Assembly: GCA_036971475.1 (NCBI GenBank)
Contig: JBAIZL010000001.1
Coordinates: forward strand, 107,804,850-107,868,849
Length of the DNA stretch: 64,000 nucleotides
DNA from: Prosapia bicincta
Lineage: Eukaryota; Arthropoda; Insecta; Hemiptera; Cercopidae
Reading direction: 5' to 3'
Shown here: piece after piece, positions 51,724 through 64,000 of the stretch
Numbering within the stretch: position 1 is the stretch's first letter
How the letters are laid out: each line of letters starts with the position of its first letter
Position numbers and translations under genes: made by a program
The notes under the pieces: model-generated
Seen by the model: only the letters and a program-made list of their open reading frames with translations
The model's database searches: none
What the model was told of the DNA's origin: nothing

Positions 51724-53643
51724 ATTAGGGTGGGCCGAAAAAAAACATTTTTTATTTCGAAGTTATAATAGCGCGTAAAAGTGGCGAATTATATAGACAA
51801 AACAAAAGAAAAAAATTATCAAAATCGGTTGACATCTTCCGGTCACTCATAGGCCCTAGTTAGACCCAATATAAAAACGTTTTTATATCACTTAAACATT
51901 TTAGCGATTATTTTTGTTTTTAATATCATATAGATTTTTTCGTAACTCAATAGTTAGTAACGTCTTCAAATAGAGCCTAAAAACATCGTGTTTTAGTTTA
52001 GTTTAGATCTGTTGACATCTTCCGGTTGCGCATATGCCTCTAAATTTGCCAAAATATTTAAAAGTTTACATATTTGGCCATTTTTGGTATTTGATAAATA
52101 ATTAGTATTTAAATGTCATATCAGTAGTAGTTTTTTCACTCGAACTGATAATGAGGTAGAAAACTCTATTTGGCAGATGAGAATTCAGATAAAATCTACT
52201 GCAATAGTAAGCAACCGTTATGTTGCTCAGATCACGTCACTGTGGCGATAGCATCAACTGTTTTGCACTACTTTGGCGTTGTTACGCATTCAAATTCCAT
52301 GTTATAAATAAGAACAAAAAAAAGAGGAAAAACAAAATGTTAAGATTCAATTGTGTAGTAAATCAGACGCACTTCCACTTTTAGCTCTCTATTTAGATGT
52401 AAGATAGGACGACACGTTGGTGATAGAGCAAACTCATTCAAAATGGTTTCATAGAATTATTAAGGAAGGGCAATAACCGCTGATTCAAGAACCCTGCTCA
52501 CTCTACGTTGTCCTCATTACTCCAACTTCTGGAAGCTCTGAAGTTATTGTCCAGTCTCTAATTTGAAGTCTGAGCTTGATGTTTCTCTTGGAAATCTAAT
52601 TGTCATCAGATGTGATGGTACTGCTGTCAATACAGGTTGGAAAACTGGTCTGGTTCACCGAGTTGAACTTTATTTAAGGAAACAAATAAAATGGTCAACT
52701 TGCTTCCTCCATTACAATGATTTGCCATTCCGCCACATGTTTAAGCACTTACATGGCAAGACAACGGGGGGCGTACTTCTAAAGGGCCAATCAATGAAAA
52801 GATAGTTTGCTGTCAAAAACTACCGGTGGTTAACTATTAGAGGATTGATTATCAATTGAAACAAATAGACAGAAAAGTGTTTTTTAGCAAAGATCAGCAA
52901 TACCCACTTGACATTTCAAAGGCAATAAAATCAGAGCCTATATAGAAGATTGGCTGTACGCGATCCTGGACACATCACATTCGAGGTGGTTGGCAAAAGT
53001 AAATAGAACTCTCAGATTGTAAATAGATGAAGAAACCCCTTACCTGAACTTCAAGAACTAGTTTTGTTTGCTTTTTAAATTTAGAGCAAGCTGAAAAGTA
53101 AGTACCATGTCCGTTTTTACTGTCTCACCCATAAGGCTAACTTTTTTCAGGTACTGTTTTTCTATAGTATTTGGTCATTGCGTGACCGGAAGTTCATTTA
53201 TTCACACCATGATAAAATACAATGTTATTATGTTCAAAAATAAAAATACTGTAGCTATAACGTTAAAAAAATATAGGCCTATAATAAAGATGTAAAATGG
53301 GACTCGTAAAAAAATGAAGTTTTCAATATTTTGCCAAATTTTGGGGCTTATGTGCGACCGGAAGATATCTTCGGATCTAAACCAAATTAAAATACATTGT
53401 TTTTGGAGTCTATTTGAAGACGTCACATACTAATACCTTACGAAAAATCTAATTGACATTTTTTTTTTAATAATTGAAAAAATGAAGTTTTTTCATATTA
53501 TGTCAAACTTTAGGGCCAATGCGCTACCGGAAAAGATTAAATATTTTGAAAAAATTTTTTTTGTTTTTTCAATATAAATCGCTTTTTTCCGCGCTATTAC
53601 AACTACGAAATAAAAAAAATGAGTTTTTTCGGCCTACCCTAAT
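51724..53643 (+). mobile_element. DNA transposon with ~60-bp terminal inverted repeats, unclassified
   Basis: The left end ATTAGGGTGGGCCGAAAAAA...TTATTTCGAAGTTATAATAGCGCG is inverted at the right end (...CGCGCTATTACAACTACGAAATAAA...TTTTTTCGGCCTACCCTAAT). Subterminal motifs recur: GTTGACATCTTCCGGT at 51828 and 52015, and the inverted TGCGACCGGAAGATATCTTC, GCGTGACCGGAAG and GCGCTACCGGAAAAG on the right side. ATACT occurs outside both ends. The middle encodes a broken conserved ORF. Confidence 0.8.
52380..53100 (+). pseudogene. Broken transposon-associated ORF of unknown type
   Basis: Frames in sequence give DTLVIEQTHSKWFHRIIKEG, SLYVVLITPTSGSSEVIVQ, then an open 80-codon part (52563-52805) with LIVIRCDGTAVNTGWKTGLV, KWSTCFLHYNDLPFRHMF and HLHGKTTGG, and finally LDISKAIKSEPI...H-RGGWQK-IE. 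These resemble a repetitive protein family I recall from arthropod and cnidarian genomes, with the CDGTAVNTGW, HFNELPFRHLF and SRWLTTA motifs. I cannot assign its superfamily. At least three frameshifts or stops. Confidence 0.55.
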
Positions 53644-53984
53644 ACTGTAGGATATGTCGCATATGCAAAATTGACTGTCCAACGTGCATACTTCCCAGTG
53701 AGTTTTCACATAGTAATTCTACAATAAGTAAAGATATATCAACCCTGTTTTTGTGGTCAGTGGAATCTCTCTCTAATACAATATTCAGGTGAATATTCCT
53801 CCAAAAAAAACTCGTATATAAAGTCAATTGTGACTAAAGGAGTAAAATAACAACCTTAAAAACTGGGTGAAATAGATATGATCTGTGTATAACGAAATCA
53901 CCCTACTTGAGAGAGTTCCCTGAACTGTGATGCAGTCGTGGAAGATTAAATACGTAACACTATTATCTGCTATTCTGAACTCTC
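53644..53984. other. No gene seen
   Basis: AT-rich spacer. Confidence 0.5.
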
Positions 53985-54019
53985 TCTCTCTCTCTCTCTC
54001 TCATACATACGCGCGCGCG

Positions 54020-54074
<55 letters not shown>
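53984..54074. repeat. (CT)n ... (CG)n(CA)n compound microsatellite
   Basis: CT run (53984-54002), short break, nine GC dinucleotides (54011-54029), then a CA run to 54074. It has the same order of motifs, reversed, as 55920-56112. Confidence 0.95.
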
Positions 54075-54076
<2 letters not shown>

Positions 54077-55915
54077 TATAAAGAAGAGGCTAAGAAAACC
54101 AAATGGTCTAAAAAGCAGAATTAAAAAAAAGAAACAAACAATGGATATGTTTGGGCTACAGATTTTAAGTCTTTGCCAGGAATGTTTATTGAATATAGAC
54201 CTCTTATAATAGATTACGTTGTTAAATTTATAAAGAAATATAATTTTCAATTGTTATTAAACCTCATGTTTATAAATAGCCCATTGGCGTAATATATTGA
54301 TATTCATAATTTACCTAGGCCATTAGTTGTTTGCTTTGACTAAATACAATTTTAAAACATATTACCTTAATAATATATAACATATAACAAACCATTCCTT
54401 ATAAAAGTATTTAATTGTTCAATTTTCCTTAAATATATGGTGTATATTCTAACGTCTAATTGAAAAGGTATAAACACACAACTCCTACAATATAGAACGT
54501 ACGTAAAATTATGTAATATTATAACTTTTCATTTGAAATTTATATTTGTAGAGTGCCATATTTATATTTTTTATACATTCCTCTACTTTTACCAAAGCCT
54601 AGAGTTAGGGGATTGGATGTTTTAAAACGAAACCATTTTAAGTTTAAAATTATAACTAATTTTGCACGAAATCATACGATTTCGCTTAGTTTAATCGAAA
54701 ACACGATATTATATATAAAAGCAATTATTCCATAAACTGTTTGCATTTCAAGTTTCATCTTTGGGTACGTAAATCTTAGATACAATTCGATCTTAAGATT
54801 TTAAGATGCCGCCTTAGGACGTTGTTTTTTTTTTGGTTTTACACCTGTCGGAAAAGTGCTGAGGGCCTAAAGAAAATTAACAGTTAAAAACACATCTTTT
54901 CCACTTCCTCCGTTAAGTCACATAAATCAACGAATAAGAACCAAACAAACCTTATATTATCAAAAGGGATTATTAAATTAGTCATAACAATTATTTATTA
55001 TATGTTTTTATTATATAATTATTAATTAGCTCAGAAAATCTATTTAAAGTTAAAATTAATAATCACACAACGTCAAACATGAATAGTACTAACTCTTGAT
55101 AATGTTGAAAATTACAAGAAGCTCATTAATGCGTTGCAGGAAGTCCGATCGGCAATTATTGCATGAGAATACAAACAAGTACAATTAAAGTTTTGCAGGA
55201 TAATTGAATATATAAATATTTGCATGCAACCTGATAATATCATTAATTTTTTTAAATAAAAGTTACTAAATAATTATTAATGAAAATGAATTGTTTTAGA
55301 AAAATAAATATTAACTTTTCATAACAGTGAAACATAAATAAAAGCTACAACCAAATAATAACTGATTGTGTTTGTTGTGGCAAAAAGGCCGTAATGTGAG
55401 TTTCGTAACGTAAACTCCTTATGGAGAGCTGGAGTTCAAACATACAAGTCAGAAAAATATGGATGAGAACTATACTTTATAAAAGTCTTTGATGAATCAA
55501 ATTTCCTTATATATTTTTATATAGGTTGTAGAGTCCTGTAGAAAATTTACAAAGCGTATACAATTCAAGTCATAATATTTTATTGTTTATTATTATAAGA
55601 TGACATTAAAAAAATTTTTGATTCATTATAACAATGAATTTTCAAATTTTACGTTAAATTTTATTAAATAGACTTGGAGTTGATAAGTTACTTAATTATT
55701 TTTTGATTCAATAACAAGTCAATATATGGCATAACTATTTTTATTATTTACATATACAAAAAATATTAAAATTTATATTAGTTGTATGGATCATCTTAAC
55801 TTACAGAAAAAAATGTACAACACAAAAAGTAAATAACGTCTGAGTAATTAAAATAGATAATTTATGAAATTATACGTTAATACATCTTTTAACGAGGTAG
55901 ACGATAATTCTGATT
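54075..55915. other. No gene supported
   Basis: AT-rich; the open frame at 54553-54735 is unrecognised. Confidence 0.5.
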
Positions 55916-55919
55916 GCAA

Positions 55920-56112
<193 letters not shown>

Positions 56113-56330
56113 TCACTCACTCAATCCAGCTGATAACGGCTATGAGTAAAGAGTAAATTATAATTACGAGCACCAGTTTTCCATTACTAATTTATCCTAT
56201 CACAGTTATGTTATAGATACGTTTATACACACTGGTTATGTTAATTATAGATATTCGCAGTACAGAGGGACCCTTGCTCTAATCTTAGAATATAATCCCT
56301 AATGTTTTAAATGATATTTAGATTTATGCT

Positions 56331-57578
56331 CGGAAAACAGTCCTGAGACTATGCGAACATTATGTTGTAATTTTGTATTCGTCGGAAAACAGTCCTGAGA
56401 CTATGCGAACACTATGTTGTAATTTTGTATTCGTCGGAAAACAGTCCTGAGACTATGCGAACACTATGTTGTAATTTTGTATTCGTCGGAAAACAGTCCT
56501 GAGACTATGCGAACACTATGTTGTAATTTTGTATTCGTCGGAAAACAGTCCTGAGACTATGCGAACATTATGTTGTAATTTTGTATTCGTCGGAAAACAG
56601 TCCTGAGACTATGCGAACATTATGTTGTAATTTTGTATTCGTCGGAAAACAGTCCTGAGACTATGCGAACACTATGTTGTAATTTTGTATTCGTCGGAAA
56701 ACAGTCCTGAGACTATGCGAACACTATGTTGTAATTTTGTATTCGTCGGAAAACAGTCCTGAGACTATGCGAACATTATGTTGTAATTTTGTATTCGTCG
56801 GAAAACAGTCCTGAGACTATGCGAACATTATGTTGTAATTTTGTATTCGTCGGAAAACAGTCCTGAGACTATGCGAACATTATGTTGTAATTTTGTATTC
56901 GTCGGAAAACAGTCCTGAGACTATGCGAACATTATGTTGTAATTTTGTATTCGTCGGAAAACAGTCCTGAGACTATGCGAACATTATGTTGTAATTTTGT
57001 ATTCGTCGGAAAACAGTCCTGAGACTATGCGAACATTATGTTGTAATTTTGTATTCGTCGGAAAACAGTCCTGAGACTATGCGAACATTATGTTGTAATT
57101 TTGTATTCGTCGGAAAACAGTCCTGAGACTATGCGAACATTATGTTGTAATTTTGTATTCGTCGGAAAACAGTCCTGAGACTATGCGAACATTATGTTGT
57201 AATTTTGTATTCGTCGGAAAACAGTCCTGAGACTATGCGAACATTATGTTGTAATTTTGTATTCGTCGGAAAACAGTCCTGAGACTATGCGAACATTATG
57301 TTGTAATTTTGTATTCGTCGGAAAACAGTCCTGAGACTATGCGAACATTATGTTGTAATTTTGTATTCGTCGGAAAACAGTCCTGAGACTATGCGAACAT
57401 TATGTTGTAATTTTGTATTCGTCGGAAAACAGTCCTGAGACTATGCGAACATTATGTTGTAATTTTGTATTCGTCGGAAAACAGTCCTGAGACTATGCGA
57501 ACACTATGTTGTAATTTTGTATTCGTCGGAAAACAGTCCTGAGACTATGCGAACACTATGTTGTAATTTTGTATTTAA
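56331..57578. repeat. 52-bp tandem repeat, 24 units
   Basis: Exact 52-bp period from CGGAAAACAGTCCTGAGACT onward; units are essentially identical apart from one T/C site (GAACATTATG versus GAACACTATG). Reading left to right, unit 1 is T, 2-4 C, 5-6 T, 7-8 C, then a long T block, and the last two C. Such near-identity implies recent expansion or homogenisation. There is no spacer diversity, so it is a minisatellite, not a CRISPR. Confidence 0.97.
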
Positions 57579-58200
57579 TTTAAAAAATATCTTAGTGTGA
57601 TTCACTTATGTTTACATGAGAATATATAGGGAATGTGTGACAAAGATAGAAGTAGTAACAGGATAATGAAGATCCTCTGGCAAATGGAGTGTGATGGAAT
57701 CATTGCTCACGTGTCTAGGGTCGTTTTTCGTAAACCTACTCTCTGCCAGAATAATAGGAAAGTACCCAGTCACCAACACCTTCAACATGTCATTTTTATT
57801 ATCGTGTGATTATTTTTTTGATGGCGCTAAACTGAACTCTTGCAATAATATTTGTTTAGAGATTATATTAAAAAATTGTTTCAGAATTTTGAGAATCGTA
57901 TTTAAGGGATTATGTTTAAACCATTACTTTGCGTAATTTCATTAAAGACATAATAGGTATCTCTTGGTTGAGGGAATCTAAACGTATCTCATCCTAAATT
58001 ATCTCTTAGAATAAATACTTAAACAAAAACCTTCGAACATGGATATCAAAACCTATGTCTAAATCTTATCTTTTCATCTGTTTCTAAAGGCCTGAGTTAT
58101 GCTAATGAGTTGAATGTTATGACTTAAATTTACTTTTCACAAAGAAAAATATATTTTCAGTTCATTAAAAGTATTGGTTTTTTAAAAATATCTCAATGTT
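57579..58200. other. No gene supported
   Basis: The open frame at 57691-57936 has no family signal. Confidence 0.45.
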
Positions 58201-58204
58201 TTAA

Positions 58205-59375
58205 AATTATTTGATTCCATTTTAACTTAAGCTACTAGTGGTACATACTAATATCCATACGCCAACATCATATACTGATATAGGTACGTTGACGTCATGT
58301 CACGTTGTTACGAAGTTAGTAAATGCCGAACACACATTATTTTAAAACATCTCAACTCCATGCACTCAAAACTAACATTCAGCTTCGAAACGGAACAGAA
58401 CAACTCTCTTAATTTCTTGGACCTTACACTACACGTACAGACAAACAAATACATAAATTCAACATATACCGAAAACCCTCTAACACTAATACTACCATTT
58501 ACAGCTCTTCAAACCGTTCATACCCAACACAAACTAACCGCATACTAGACCATGATATATCGCTTACTAAAACACCGTTAAACTAACAAGAACACCACCA
58601 AGAATTAAACATCATAAAACAAAACTAGGGATACAACACAACAATTAATAATAAACTATAAACCACTGAAAAATAAACTCAATAACCCAACACCAAATAC
58701 CCAATATGATAAACCCATAAAATACTTAACACTACCATACAGATCACCAAAAACTCATAAACTAACCAACACATTTCGTAAATACAATTATAGAATAGCC
58801 TACTCCACACACAACACCCTCAAGAAACAATTAAATCCAACATCATGAACAAAGACATTTACAACTACGCTAGCGTGTACAAACTAACTTGCAGTTCGTG
58901 CCCAGTATTTACGTAGGCCAAACAGGAAGGTCATTTTACACATGCTACTACATAAACGTAATCGCAAACAAAAACATCCAATCAAACTTTGGTAAACATC
59001 TCATAACCACAAACCACAACTACACAAACATAACAACAAACCTACAAATTCTACACAAACATAACAAAAATAACAAACTATACACAACCAAACAATATGA
59101 AATATACAAACATTTCAAACTACACCAAACACACATACTTAACACCCAATTACATTATAACTCGCGTAAACTTTTCGACATTATAACCCCCAATATTCTT
59201 TAGAAATACAGCTAATATTCCTAACCTATCTCACCCTAACCTAAAACCACCAAGAGGTCAGTTACGGTCTGAGTTGACAATGGAACACATCTCTCGAAAC
59301 AGTCGTCCTCAATAATTAATAAAAGTAAGTAAGTAAAAGTAAGTGATACTATAGGCAAGTGTGACATACTAATAT
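58205..59375 (+). mobile_element. Penelope-like element, internally deleted, with terminal ribozyme-like sequence
   Basis: Starts TTGATTCCATTTTAACTTAAG, related to the unit start at 25130 and 36515. It then encodes an RT C-terminal segment (58297-58548: ILKHLNSMHSKLTFSFETEQ, NNSLNFLDLTL), a degenerate middle, and a GIY-YIG part (58889-59203: SIYVGQTGRSF, FGKHLITTNHNY, TKQYEIYKHFK). It ends with TGAGTTGACAATGG...GAAACAGTCGTCC and AGTGATACTATAGGCAAG, the same terminal block as the palindromes. This links the foldbacks to a PLE. Confidence 0.8.
59270..59311 (+). ncRNA. Hammerhead-like motif, ACGGCCGT family, at PLE 3' end
   Basis: Stem I is TGAG/CTCA. The core TTGACAA is followed by T, then a weak GGA...TCT stem II, GAAA, a mutated palindrome ACAGTCGT and C. 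Decayed, but it fixes this family to a coding PLE copy. Confidence 0.4.
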
Positions 59376-59769
59376 ATGTTCAAGTACTATTAGTATTACA
59401 AAACTTTTTCATTTTAAAGTAACCAAGATAATATTATTTTTCACCCATATTGAGCTATTATTGTTATTAAATTCATTTTTTCATGTATTACTGTGAACTA
59501 CATTTGTATATTTCGAAAATAAAGTGTTTTCTTATCTTGACCTCGACCCTAAAACATAACTTTTGGACTACAATCCTGTCGTAGTTGGTTTTCAAACTGA
59601 GTCAGTTCATAAAAATATATTAATTTGTTTACAGTTAGAAAATCTAATCAGTTTGTTAGAGCCAACACACAAAGTTCAGTTAAGCTACATACATTTAAAG
59701 ATAACCAACAAGAAGTCTTAAATCTTTTGGAAAAGAGTCCCCACGTCTTAAAATTAATTAATTAGAATA
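59376..59769. other. No gene seen
   Basis: AT-rich spacer between two opposed PLE fragments. Confidence 0.5.
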
Positions 59770-60015
59770 ATTAACGAGACTTGTTGATTAGTTTATGAGT
59801 TTTGGGTGATCGTGTGGTGTTGTTAAGTATTTTATGGGTTTGCCATGTTGGGTATTTGGGTTGGGTTATTGGGTTTATTTTTCAGGCGGCTGTATAGTTT
59901 ATCAATTATTGTTGTGTTCTATCCATTGATTTTGCTATCTTTTATCGTGTTTAATTTTTTGTGGTGTTCTTGTTTGTCTAACGGTGTTTTATTAGGCGAT
60001 ATATAACGGTGTTGT
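59770..60015 (-). mobile_element. Second PLE fragment, inverted
   Basis: This is the reverse complement of the 58555-58765 portion of the neighbouring PLE (CCAACATGGCAAACCCATAA, ATACTTAACA on minus). The two copies face each other. Confidence 0.75.
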
Positions 60016-60784
60016 AAGTGGTTAGTTTTTGTTGTGGGCTGTTTTATATTTTGAAACTAAACGCACGAGTACTTTTGTTCAATTTTGGAAACATTACAGT
60101 AAAATCTGCAATTAGCATGAGTTTTCCTTTTTTCACACAATTATCCTATGTTTAAATCTTAGGCTCTGTTTTTTAAGTTTCTCCACGTAAAACCATTTAC
60201 AACATAAAATTATGCTTATAAGATGTATTTAATTTTCATGATTGGTTAAAAAATCAACGTTATTGCTTATGCAACTCTCTATGTGTATGAACCAAATTTT
60301 CAAGGTTTTTAATTTCTATGCCAAAATAATCTTTTTTGTATACAAATAAAATTAACTTTAAGTTACATTACATCGTAGCCACAGCAGTAGGCCTACATGT
60401 TATTGTTTCAACTGATACAGGCTACTATGATATATCAACTTGATGTTTAACAATGAAATATAATTTTTTTTTATTCAATGGAGGGGTGAGTAACATTATT
60501 ATGTAACATTAATGGAGAGAAAATATCCTTCTTATTCTAGCCACTATTTTACCTTATTTCTGACAAGGAAAATTCATAATCTATCATATTAAGCCAGACC
60601 TTTTTCAAGCCCAGCGAAAGGTTTAGCTTTATGAGTAAATACAAAATGTAAAATCGAGCTCGAAATTAATTTATATTTTGCAATAAGTGAAGAAAAAGTT
60701 ACAAAGTTACTTGATTTAGAATACCAAAAGCAAAGTATATATTGTTACACAAATCTTTCCTGGTAAAATCCTAATCCTCTAGAG
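60016..60784. other. No gene seen
   Basis: AT-rich. Confidence 0.5.
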
Positions 60785-61422
60785 TTTTCTCATCTAGTGA
60801 GTTTAATTAATTATGTTTCTCCCTAAGCTTCCTTGATCTTTTGCTTTAAATCTAACTTATAATTTCTGCCCAATATATAAATCAGAATTTAGTTAAAATC
60901 TTCTCTTTTTCAGTTCTTATTACCAAAGTTTTTAATTTCCGAAATTACTTTTTCTGTACTTAACCCAATATTGTCTTTAATTCCAGTAACCTACAATATT
61001 TTAAAGGCTAAAATAATCTTGACTTAATAGACAGTTCTATCTATTCTCTAGGTGGCATTGAGCTAAACTATACACACCTGTTCATGAACGAGTGGTATGA
61101 AAAGCTTGAAGGGAATCTGGCATGCTTTATAACAAATATGGATTACAAGAGTTTCAACTATGAACTCGCACAATTTGTTTAATAATATACTTAAACCTGC
61201 GAAATTATACAATATAAATGATAGTCACAAAAATTAATTAAAATTGTAAACAAATAATTAAAAATCAGGTAATTAAATTACTCACAAAGTTGAGGTTCTT
61301 CCTATCAAGTACGCACTGTAAGGGCACGGACAAAATGAAGCACAGCAGATCAACGTGTTAAGTCATGATCTATCCCCCCCCACTCCATTCCAACTGATAA
61401 GAACTCATCAATAGGGCGAATA
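60785..61422. repeat. ~650-bp dispersed block, copy 2
   Basis: Direct-orientation counterpart of 49880-50560, with small indels. Both end at TCATCAATAGGGCGAATA, after which the flanks differ. Confidence 0.85.
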
Positions 61423-62189
61423 TTGTTTGCTTAATCCATTTTAATCTGATCGGGTGACCCGTCTTCTCACGGTACACGTATGTATTCCTAAGATGTAATA
61501 GTTAGATAGTCTCCTATTGTTTCATTGCGATTTCTATTCGACTTAGCAAATTAAGTTATCTCGTTTCTCACTCAATTTTTTAAACTTGAATAAAACTCTC
61601 ATAAATATACAAGGAAACGTTTTTGTAGTTCGTGTTCTGAAAAAATGTATTTTTTAAAATTCTAAAATTACCATATCTAAAACTTGAAACAAATGTTGTA
61701 ATTTGACGTAGAAAAGTTAAATACAAAGGTTAAAAGCTAACTAGTTTTCAATGTTTTGTTTTTAAACGGGAAAAATTAAAAAAAAACAATTTTCTACACA
61801 AAATATAAAACAGCATTAATGAGGCAAACTGTTTTTTTCTATTGATACTTCTGTATTCTCTTAATTTTTTTTTTAAGAAACGCCAGGTAACTCAGGAGAA
61901 AAACTAACCAAAACTCAAATTCATTGAGTTTATGATCATTTTCTTATGTATACGATCATTTTCTCATGCTTACTACGGCGACTATTTCAATACTGTATAT
62001 AAAAATTGTTAACAGCAACGCCGTAAATGTATTAGCTATGCAACTTAAATATCAGAATTGATATGAACGTATAGTAGGCGCTAATTTTCTAACCAGTCTA
62101 AAAATCACAGAATAATTATTTTCTATTCACGTTACGCTTTAATATTATATTATATTCTTGTAAAACATTATATTCTCCATACATTTGTG

Positions 62190-62190
<1 letters not shown>
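61423..62190. other. No gene seen
   Basis: AT-rich. Confidence 0.5.

Positions 62191-62193
<3 letters not shown>

Positions 62194-62250
<57 letters not shown>
62194..62250. repeat. (TA)n microsatellite
   Basis: Pure TA tract. Confidence 0.95.
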
Positions 62251-62252
<2 letters not shown>

Positions 62253-62686
62253 CATATTTTATTCATATAAGGATAAAAAACAATTTTTAAGTATCATCTA
62301 TCATGTTGGGTGTATTATTGTGTATTTTGTGCGTGTATTTTGATATAGTTTATGAATGAAAATGTTGCACTAGGTTTGGGATTGCAACTTTTTGATCATC
62401 TGATTCCACTAGCTATTTGTCTGGAGCATTCTAACCAACATAAGTTTGACTGATCTCCTATTTAAGAGGTTCCTATTTAAAGTCATGAGTTGTTCTTCAT
62501 TTCATTTTATGTTGGTTTTTCTTCGTTACAATAATATTGTTGATACTATTATTGTTTTATAAACGTTCGAATGTTACCTTTATAACTGTGATAATATTGA
62601 TCGCTTAGAACTTTGGTTATGTAAAATATCTACACCATAGTTACATAGGTAAGTAGTTGGCACAAACTACTTGAGAAACGCCCCCC

Positions 62687-62893
62687 TTAATTCCAATCTA
62701 AACACCGAAATTCCTGATCCTGATCTGACAGCAGCCACTTGTTGGACAGACTCTGGAAATCCACGGAAATCGCCAAACCTCCTTCTCTGACTGAGGATGC
62801 AAGGGTTGTGTAGTCTGTAAATTTGGTCAGCAAGTGGATTTTGTAACGGTCTCTTGGAATTACAAAGACGATTGTGGGTTGATATTGTACCAC
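62687..62893 (-). other. Protein-like open frame, unidentified
   Basis: A 68-codon minus-strand frame (QPTIVFVIPRDRYKIHLLTK, FTDYTTLASSV, then GGLAISVDFQSLSNKWLL) has a balanced composition and higher GC than its surroundings. It has no ATG at its 5' end, and TAA lies two codons upstream. It could be an exon fragment or a retroelement scrap. Not recognised. Confidence 0.3.
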
Positions 62894-62899
62894 AGCTTA

Positions 62900-64000
62900 T
62901 CTTACAATGTTGTTTTTTTAAGGGGAAGTTATTGGAACCGAAGAATATATAGGTGTATTTTTACTACAGGAAAAATACATCAGGTACAAACTGCCTAGAC
63001 TTCAGTACCATTATATATTTTGATGTGTAAACACATCCAATAAACACTTCAATAAGGTATATGCTAAACTTACTCATTACTGCTAGCATGCAACCCCTAC
63101 CCTGGGATTCTGGATGTTTGTGGCAGATCTCTTTATAATCAAGTTTCTACACGTTTCACTCAGTTCCTCTCCTATTTACTTTCAATAAGTAATGGAAAGA
63201 ACTATCACTACTCATCTCTACCTTGTTCTAGGATGACTAAACTGAGGTGGCTTGTGAAAATTGCCCATCATGACGACGTGGAGGACTTTGGGGTTCTAGA
63301 AAAACAACATTCACGTCAAGGTCGTGAATCGTCACAGAGTATTTTGAAATAACCGATGTTATGGTGCGTTTACTAGATTTATCCTGAAATACTGACCTCT
63401 TATGACTGAGTGAGTCAGTCAGAAAAGGTAAGGACCTGGTTACCCGTTGCAGCGTTTGCAGCGTTGTTTAACATTTGCTGAGCATAGATTACGGGATCAG
63501 CACTGATGGGGTTTTGCTGGTACTTGAGAGAGAGACGTTTTGACGGTGGCTGGACTTTTTTTGTTTGGACGGAGATAAGGTGACTGTTTTTATTGAAACT
63601 CAAGCCGGAATGGATAACAAATGTTTTAAGGTATACAAAAGCTGGTATAACCTAGTACATACAGTGTTTTAAGAAAAGTTACAATAAATAAAAAACTAAA
63701 CATAAACAAAATAAACTAAAGATGTAGTCAACAAACTTGATGTAGATATGAACAACTGTTTATTTCTGCCACTCGACCGTTCTTGTAAATCTCATTTACA
63801 AGACATTTTCTCCCTCCCTTGTGTGATTTCTAACGCCCTTAAATATTCGAAGTAGCTGGTATCTTTCTCCTCTCTTAACGGGTGCTTTATTTATTTATAT
63901 TTTTAATTATAAGAGTATATTTTTCTCGTACATTCTTCTTAATATTTCAGGGTTATCCGTCCGTGGTATTCTTAGCCTCAGGGACTCGATTGTAAAGTTC
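62900..64000. other. Window end; no named gene
   Basis: Apart from the frame at 63415-63603, the plus strand at 63225-63350 gives RMTKLRWLVKIAHHDDVEDF and more, also mildly protein-like. Nothing is recognised. Confidence 0.35.
63415..63603 (-). other. Protein-like open frame, unidentified
   Basis: A minus-strand frame (SHLISVQTKKVQPPSKRLSL, KYQQNPISADPVIYAQQMLN, NAANAATGNQVL, stop at 63415) looks like the C-terminus of a real protein. A GTAACC donor-like site lies inside it near 63440. With 62687-62893 it hints at another gene or an element on the minus strand near the window edge. Confidence 0.3.

Noticed and set aside
51724..53643. P-element assignment for the TIR element, from a possible 8-bp TSD
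   Set aside because: Only five of eight flanking bases match and the ORF lacks P-transposase motifs that I know.
56331..57578. Regular 52-bp repeats resembling a CRISPR array
   Set aside because: Units abut with no variable spacers, there are no cas genes, and the context is eukaryotic. It is a minisatellite.
57691..57936. 81-residue plus-strand frame
   Set aside because: No family signal; rich in hydrophobic codons expected from AT-rich DNA.

Overview
The window looks like intergenic and intronic DNA from an insect nuclear genome. It is AT-rich, has large introns with canonical GT/AG borders, long (TA)n and (CA)n microsatellites, a short CCTAA run, and a dense population of arthropod-type transposable elements. 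A hemipteran host is a reasonable guess from the element mix, but the sequence does not prove it. There are no prokaryotic features.

One host gene is clear: a complete five-coding-exon DGAT2/MOGAT-family acyltransferase on the minus strand (48103 down to 28928). All five exons join in frame into a 327-residue protein. Its introns span almost 20 kb and are filled with transposon relics. Two short minus-strand open stretches near the right edge (62687-62893, 63415-63603) and one in DGAT2 intron 1 (43497-43817) look protein-like, but I cannot name them.

Layout. 1-2790: truncated Penelope-like element (PLE) and two large palindromes. 2791-7362: a non-LTR retrotransposon bounded by a perfect 12-bp target-site duplication; it has one stop, two poly-G frameshifts and only a vestigial ORF1. 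7363-9825: hAT relic and a ribozyme-like palindrome. 9826-15800: a PIF/Harbinger locus with an interleaved MADF/BESS gene and a transposase exon carrying fifteen 72-bp repeats. 15800-28900: PLE pieces, a tandem 72-bp repeat, mariner and Tigger relics, SINE-like copies, and a 200-bp tandem array. 28928-48142: DGAT2 with PLE, hAT, Tigger and MITE insertions. 48800-62000: PLE copies, an unclassified transposon with ~60-bp terminal inverted repeats, compound microsatellites, a 24-copy 52-bp array, and a ~650-bp block present twice.

The most interesting theme is repeated hammerhead-ribozyme-like architecture. At least five unrelated-looking sequence families share one plan: stem I, a CTGANGA-like core, one extra nucleotide, a stem II hairpin, GAAA, a loopless palindromic stem III (AACGTT, ACGCGT, AAGCTT, ACGGCCGT or AGGCGCCT), a cleavable H, and stem I again. 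They lie at PLE 3' ends, inside snap-back palindromes, and in the 200-bp tandem array. Hammerhead motifs in Penelope-like elements are established; the number of families, their inverted pairing and the tandem array here are what deserve a second look.
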